A stretch of 10,557 nt of DNA from UCB3 sp964415605 (GTDB lineage: Bacteria > Chloroflexota > Anaerolineae > Epilineales > Epilineaceae), in NCBI GenBank assembly GCA_964415605.1, contig CAYQBA010000164.1, forward strand, positions 1 to 10,557, given 5' to 3'. Made by a program: the position numbers and the translations under genes. Positions 6,677-10,557 of the stretch are shown here, one piece after another; positions within the stretch are counted from its first letter, which is position 1, and each line of letters begins with the position of its first letter. Below the pieces are notes generated by a model, which saw only the letters and a program-made list of their open reading frames with translations, made no database searches and had not been told where the DNA came from.

Positions 6677-8032
6677 ATGCCCGGGCCGCGCGCCCCCGTC
6701 GTCGTGCCGGGGCTCTGCGCCGGGCTCGTCGGTCTCGTGGCCTGCGGCCTCGGCCCGGGCGGCGCCACCCCGTCCAACCCAATGGGGTCGCCGGACCGCC
6801 GGGAAGTCGTGGCCGCTCCCCCCACCCTGCCGCCGCTGACCGGACCGACTGCCGGCCCGCCGGCGGTCGCCGCGTTGGAGGCCACGCTGCGATCCGGCCT
6901 GCTCGCCACCCGGACGCCCATCCCGTCCCGTTGGCTCGAGGCGCCGCTCCTGGCGCGGGGATGGGAGGTCGGCATCGACGGCATCGACGCGCGGCCGCTC
7001 GACGGCGCCGCGGGCTACTGGCTGGTGTCCAGCCGGGGTGCACGCGTGCCCGGGGCGCAGCGGCACTTCGTCGCGGTCTACAGCTTCGACGGCGGCTGGC
7101 GGGCCGTGGGCAAGGTCGAGCTGGACTGCCCGGACCGGCTCGACGGCGTGGCCCCCGCGCCCGAGCTGCCGGGGCGCCAATGGATCATCGCCCGCGGGCG
7201 CGCCGGTGCACACGATCGCTGCTTCGACCTCATCGGCTTCGACGCCGGCGGGGTCGAGCACGTGATCGAGCAGCGCACCCCCGGACCCGACGGGCATGCC
7301 TTGCGCGACGTCAACGGCGACGGCGTGGTCGAGGTCGTGCTGGACGCGAGCAACCCCTACGTCCTGTGCTACGCCTGCGGCGTCATGGACGTGGGCTACG
7401 ACGTCCGGCGCTGGATCGCCGGCGCATGGGAGCCCGTTGCGCTGGCGCCCCTGCGGAGCACCGACGCCGGGTCCGTTGCCGGGCAGGTCGACCGTGCCGT
7501 GACCTTGGCCCGGGCCGGGCTGTGGAAGGACGCGGCCACCCGTGTCCGGCGCCTGAGCGCCGCCGCCATGGACCCGGCCGTGGCCTGGAACGCGGCGCTC
7601 ATCGACCTGAACGCCGCCGGGCGGGCCCGGCACGCGGCCACCAGCCGCCACCCGCTCCTCCCGCACGTGCTCTACGGCGACTACGCCGCGGCCATCGCGC
7701 CGATGCGCCGGATCGGCGTGGCGCGGCTCTTCGGGCCGCGCCCGCCGGGCGTGGCCGACACGCCCGCCGAGGCGTGGGGCGGCCGCCTGGCGGTCTGGGT
7801 CGAACGGGCCACCACCGCCGCCGTCAACGTGGATCCCGCGCTGGCGCCGGCGTTCTTCCTGCGCGGCTGGGCCCGCCACCTGGCCAACCCCGCCAACCGG
7901 GACGCGATCCGCGATGTGGCGCACGCGGCGGCGCTGGCGCCAGGCGACGAGCTCTACCGTGAGTCCGCGGCATACCTCGAGGCCGAGCGCCGGTTCCTCG
8001 ACGCGCTGCAGACCGCCGAGCCGGACGCCTGA
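6677..8032 (+). CDS. Lipoprotein with Asp/Gly repeat motif and helical C-terminus
   Basis: The protein has 451 residues from the ATG at 6677. An alternative GTG at 6665 overlaps the cohesin stop (GTGA), so translational coupling is likely with either start. Hydrophobic residues 8-22 end in a lipobox with Cys23 (GLVAC), followed by a Pro/Thr-rich linker (about 25-60). The middle is beta-rich, with HFVAVYSFDGGWRAVGKVEL and DVNGDGVVEVVLD (about 210-222), a pattern like FG-GAP/VCBS Ca-binding loops, then a Cys pair (LCYAC). The C-terminal part (about 270-450) is Ala-rich and helical with TPR-like stretches (FLRGWARHLANPANRDA, AALAPGDELYRESAAYL). I recognise no enzyme motif. It is probably a surface lipoprotein acting with the cohesin protein and the following PASTA protein. 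Specific function unknown. Confidence 0.85.
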   Translation: MPGPRAPVVVPGLCAGLVGLVACGLGPGGATPSNPMGSPDRREVVAAPPTLPPLTGPTAGPPAVAALEATLRSGLLATRTPIPSRWLEAPLLARGWEVGIDGIDARPLDGAAGYWLVSSRGARVPGAQRHFVAVYSFDGGWRAVGKVELDCPDRLDGVAPAPELPGRQWIIARGRAGAHDRCFDLIGFDAGGVEHVIEQRTPGPDGHALRDVNGDGVVEVVLDASNPYVLCYACGVMDVGYDVRRWIAGAWEPVALAPLRSTDAGSVAGQVDRAVTLARAGLWKDAATRVRRLSAAAMDPAVAWNAALIDLNAAGRARHAATSRHPLLPHVLYGDYAAAIAPMRRIGVARLFGPRPPGVADTPAEAWGGRLAVWVERATTAAVNVDPALAPAFFLRGWARHLANPANRDAIRDVAHAAALAPGDELYRESAAYLEAERRFLDALQTAEPDA

Positions 8033-8034
8033 GG
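8031..8034 (+). promoter_or_regulatory. Ribosome binding site overlapping the upstream stop
   Basis: GAGG uses the last two bases of the preceding TGA stop and lies nine bases before the ATG at 8044, supporting that start and operon expression. Confidence 0.6.
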
Positions 8035-8043
8035 CTCCGCGCC

Positions 8044-8544
8044 ATGCCGCGCCGCGTGCGCCCGAGCCTGACGGCCCTCTGGCGCACCCTGGCGTGGGCC
8101 CGGCGCCACCGCACCCTCGTGGCGCTGTTGGCCAGCGGCGGGCTCGCCTCGGCGGTGTGGCTGCAGCTGCGCGACGCCGAGTCCGACGTGGTGGCGGTCG
8201 CACCGACCTTCGGCACGCCGGTGCTCGGCGCGGGCGTCGATCTGCCGATCCTGGCGCGTCGTTCCTTTCAGAGCGCACGCGACCTGGCATGGGCGCGCGA
8301 CCTGGTGCTGACCGAGGCGCAGGTGCCGGCGGGGCGCGAACGGCGCGGCAAGATCCTGGATCAGTTCCCGCTGCCCGGGATGCGGCTCCGGCCCGGCGAC
8401 GCCCTGACCGTCACCGTCAGCCTGGGGGAGTCGGACGTGCCGTTGCCGGAGGATCCACGCGGGCACGCCCGGGTGCCGCTGCGCCTGACCGTGATCCCGT
8501 TGGAGGTCTTGGAGTCGCGCCTGGCACGGGCCACCGCCCGCGCG
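8044..8544 (+). CDS. Single-pass membrane protein with one PASTA domain (3' end lost)
   Basis: The N-terminus is strongly basic (MPRRVRPS, WARRHR), followed by a hydrophobic segment (about 24-40), so most of the protein should be extracytoplasmic. Residues about 77-129 fit a PASTA domain: SARDLAWARDLVL, then GKILDQFPLPGMRLRPGDALTVTVS, matching the family's V-Q-P-PG-v--G--v-vtVS pattern. PASTA domains bind peptidoglycan or beta-lactams in Ser/Thr kinases and penicillin-binding proteins, but neither partner domain is present, so this is a stand-alone small PASTA protein. It lies 11 bases after the lipoprotein gene, in the same operon. From 8547 the sequence turns into G/C homopolymers. The nominal frame runs on to 8841, but the Gly/Pro/Arg translation there is not credible, so only the portion listed is supported. 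Confidence 0.72.
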
Positions 8545-8546
8545 GC

Positions 8547-8702
8547 GGGGGGGGGGGGGGGGGGGGCCCCCCCCCCCGCCCGCGGGGCGCGGGGGGGGGG
8601 GGAGGGGGGGCAGCGGGTGGGGGGTCTGGGGGGGGCGCCGGCCCGGGCCCCCCCCCCGCGGGGGGGCGCCCCCCCCGCCCCCCCCCTCCCCCGCGCCGGG
8701 GC
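8547..8702. repeat. G/C homopolymer block between convergent genes (likely artefact)
   Basis: The block contains 20 G (8547-8566) then 11 C (8567-8577), 12 G (8591-8602), 7 G (8604-8610), 10 C (8648-8657), and further G and C runs to about 8686. Only a handful of A or T bases occur in 156 positions. Runs of G on one side and C on the other are what poly-G read tails from two-colour sequencing would leave when assembled from both strands, possibly at a strong hairpin where sequencing fails. A true G-quadruplex tract is less likely. Frames across it should not be trusted. Confidence 0.8.
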
Positions 8703-10557
8703 TGCGATGACCGTGATGGCCGGGAACGATGCGGCCGGGCCCGGTTGCGGCCGGCGTGCGCGCCACACACGGTGCGTCGCCAACCCCGGTGCCTGGCCGG
8801 CGGTCGGCGGCCGCCACGGCGCCGGGCACGTCATCCCGTAGTTGGTCGCGATGACGGCCAGGTCACGCACGCCGACGGCGCCATCCTGGTCGACATCGCT
8901 GCAGGCCGGCAGGAATGGGCCCTCGGCCTTGATCTGGAGCGCGGTCCGCACCAGGTCGAATATGTCGATGGCGCAGTCGTCGATGACCTCGCCGCGCGAG
9001 AACGCACCGGTGGGGATGGTGTTCAACCCGCGGAGCGCCCGGAACGGGCCGTACGCGGCCGGGAGCGCACACGGCAGCGTTGCGGTGATCACGTAGCGCT
9101 CGCCGGGGACGAGGCCCGGAAGGAAGTAACGGCCCGACACCCCCGACGTGACCGTGAGATCGCCGGCCATCACCGCCGCGCCTTCCACCGGTATTCCGCC
9201 GTCGGTCAACAGGCCCGTGGCCGCGGCCACGTCACGCGGGCAGGGTGGCGCCTTGAACGCGACCGCGGTCGGCACGATCGCGGCGCACGCGGTGTCGTCG
9301 ACCTGCACGCCGGCCACGTGGACGTACGAGCCCAGGTACGGCACCAGGTCGACGCCGCGGGCCGCGATGAACGGGCCGGGCAGCCCGTCGCACAACCGGG
9401 TCACGTACCCGTCGGCGGCGCAGCTCGGCCCGCGCGGCACGTACTCGAGCCAGCCTTCGGTCGCCGCGGCCGGGTAGGCGGGCGGGTCGAGCGCCCGCGC
9501 GCTCGCCACGATGTCCGCGCCGCCGGCGGCGGACTGCGCTTCCCACACCACGTGCGCGCGCGCGCCGGCGTCGATCACGGCCACCGGAGCGCGGCTGCGG
9601 GCGATCTCGGCGCTGGCGTCGACGCGAATCGGGGCGACCGGTCCGCCGTCCTCCGGAACGACGCCCGCATAGATCCGAGACGCGTCGGGTCGGGTCTCGG
9701 CCCACGTGGCGACCACCTGCCCGCCCGGCCCGCCGGCGGCGCTGACGGTGAGCAAGGACCCGCGACGCGGCTGGTGGATCACGCGGTCGCGGTTCCAATA
9801 CCCGTTCGGGTCGGGCAGCGTGGCCGCGCGCAGCACGCGGTCGGTGTCGTCGATCCACACGGCGTGGAAGCGGCCGAGGCTGTCGGCGGCGACCGCGGGG
9901 GCGCGTTGGAGCTGGCGGTCGGCGGACTGGCTCAGGCGCCCGTTCGGCCACCACACCAGCCCTCCCGGCGGCAGGCGGCTGGCGTAGACATCGCTGCGCC
10001 CCATCCGCGTGTCCTGCCACACGGCGACGAGGTCGCCGTTCTTGGTGGCCGCAAGGTCGGGATCGCGCTGGTCGCCGTCGGCCGGGTTGTTCACGCGCGT
10101 CGAAGGCGACCACGTGCCGTCGGGCAGCCGGCGGCTGTGGCGGATGTCGAGGCTCCCCTCGCGGTCGTCGACCCAGATCACGTGAAGGCTGCCCCACGGG
10201 TCGACGGCGACGCGCGGCGACGCCCGCCGGGCCGTCGCGCCAGCGGCGCCGTCGGAGCCGACGGCCTCCGGCTCGGCCCACACCCGGGCGCCGACCGGCA
10301 GGAAGCTGTGGTAGATGTCGGCGCTGGCGCCGTGGGACTCCGCCCATACGACGTGGACCTGGCCGGCCGCGTCGATGGCCACGGCCGGGTCGGCGCGGCG
10401 GCCGGAAGGCGCCCGCGGCAGCATCCGCGCGTTGGCCTGCCAGGTCGTCGCGCCCGGCGGCAGGCGCGCCGAGAACAGGGCGGCCGCGGGCTCTCCGAGC
10501 CGGTCGTCGAGCCACACCGCCCACACGGCGCCGGCGCCGGCGGCGGTGATGGCCGGC
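8703..10557 (-). CDS. Secreted propeller-repeat protein with C-terminal dockerin (partial, both ends unresolved)
   Basis: The frame is open to the window edge, and codons before the GTG at 10526 read PAITAAGAGA, the start of another repeat, so the N-terminus is outside. Counting from 10526, seven Trp-centred repeats of 51-57 residues (W5, W61, W118, W170, W224, W275, W328; pattern D/A-P-x-V-A-x-D-x-x-G-x-x-H-V-V-W-x-D/E) resemble sialidase-type beta-propeller blades. Next come a Cys-containing linker region (about 356-430), a carboxypeptidase-regulatory-like beta-sandwich (about 436-485; TDGGIPVEGA, SGRYFLPGL) and a dockerin (513-564). NYG-MTCPAPW (562-571) looks like a natural C-terminus, but no stop follows before the homopolymer block; the nominal frame continues to 8361, antisense to the PASTA gene, and is discounted. 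The role is inferred as extracellular binding attached through the dockerin to a cohesin. Confidence 0.85.
8835..8990 (-). other. Type I dockerin module
   Basis: The second repeat is a clear Ca-binding loop, SDVDQDGAVGVRDLAVIATNYG, with acidic ligands at loop positions 1, 3, 5 and 12. The first, E-V-I-D-D-C-A-I-D-I-F-D-L-V, is degenerate, keeping acids at positions 1, 5 and 12. The Cys residues in the first loop and just before the second could form a disulfide. Two half-repeats about 30 residues apart are the dockerin hallmark. Confidence 0.8.

Noticed and set aside
8361..8702. Extension of the dockerin gene down to a nominal stop at 8361
   Set aside because: It runs through the unreliable homopolymer block and then antisense to the PASTA-coding sequence; the apparent natural C-terminus is near 8814.
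8547..8702. G-quadruplex regulatory element or telomere-like tract
   Set aside because: Abutting long G and C runs without regular loops fit base-calling or assembly failure better than an evolved quadruplex.

Overview
The window is about 70% GC and densely coded. Secreted proteins carry Pro/Thr/Ala-rich linkers, and there is a cohesin module, a dockerin module and a lamin-tail domain. This style fits an environmental Chloroflexota (Anaerolineae-like) genome, probably a metagenome assembly. The taxonomy is inferred from protein style only. A 10-base N gap, a G/C homopolymer block at 8547-8702, and open frames at both ends show that the contig is imperfect and truncated.

Region 1 (1-4919, + strand) looks like an envelope-sensing cluster. 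It holds a tandem-FKBP peptidyl-prolyl isomerase (5' end outside the window), an OmpR/PhoB-type response regulator whose start overlaps the FKBP stop, a membrane-anchored double-PDZ protein with no protease domain, and a large-sensor histidine kinase (N gap at 3489-3498). The regulator-PDZ gap contains a 14-bp inverted repeat. The PDZ-kinase gap contains a perfect 15-bp hairpin without a T tract. A plausible reading is one regulon that couples extracytoplasmic folding or protein quality to a two-component system.

Region 2 (4951-8544) is organised around a compact divergent promoter near 5506-5555. To the left (- strand) is a small lipoprotein. To the right (+ strand) are a secreted cohesin-linker-lamin-tail protein, apparently expressed from a leaderless transcript, then a lipoprotein whose possible GTG start overlaps the upstream stop, then a single-pass membrane protein with one PASTA domain.

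Region 3 (8703-10557, - strand) is the C-terminal part of a large secreted protein: at least seven Trp-centred propeller-type repeats, a carboxypeptidase-regulatory-like beta-sandwich and a C-terminal type I dockerin. It converges on the PASTA gene. The junction is an unreliable run of G and C homopolymers, so neither 3' end can be fixed. The nearby cohesin and dockerin suggest a small cell-surface assembly unrelated to classical cellulosomes. No RNA genes, CRISPR arrays or mobile elements were seen.
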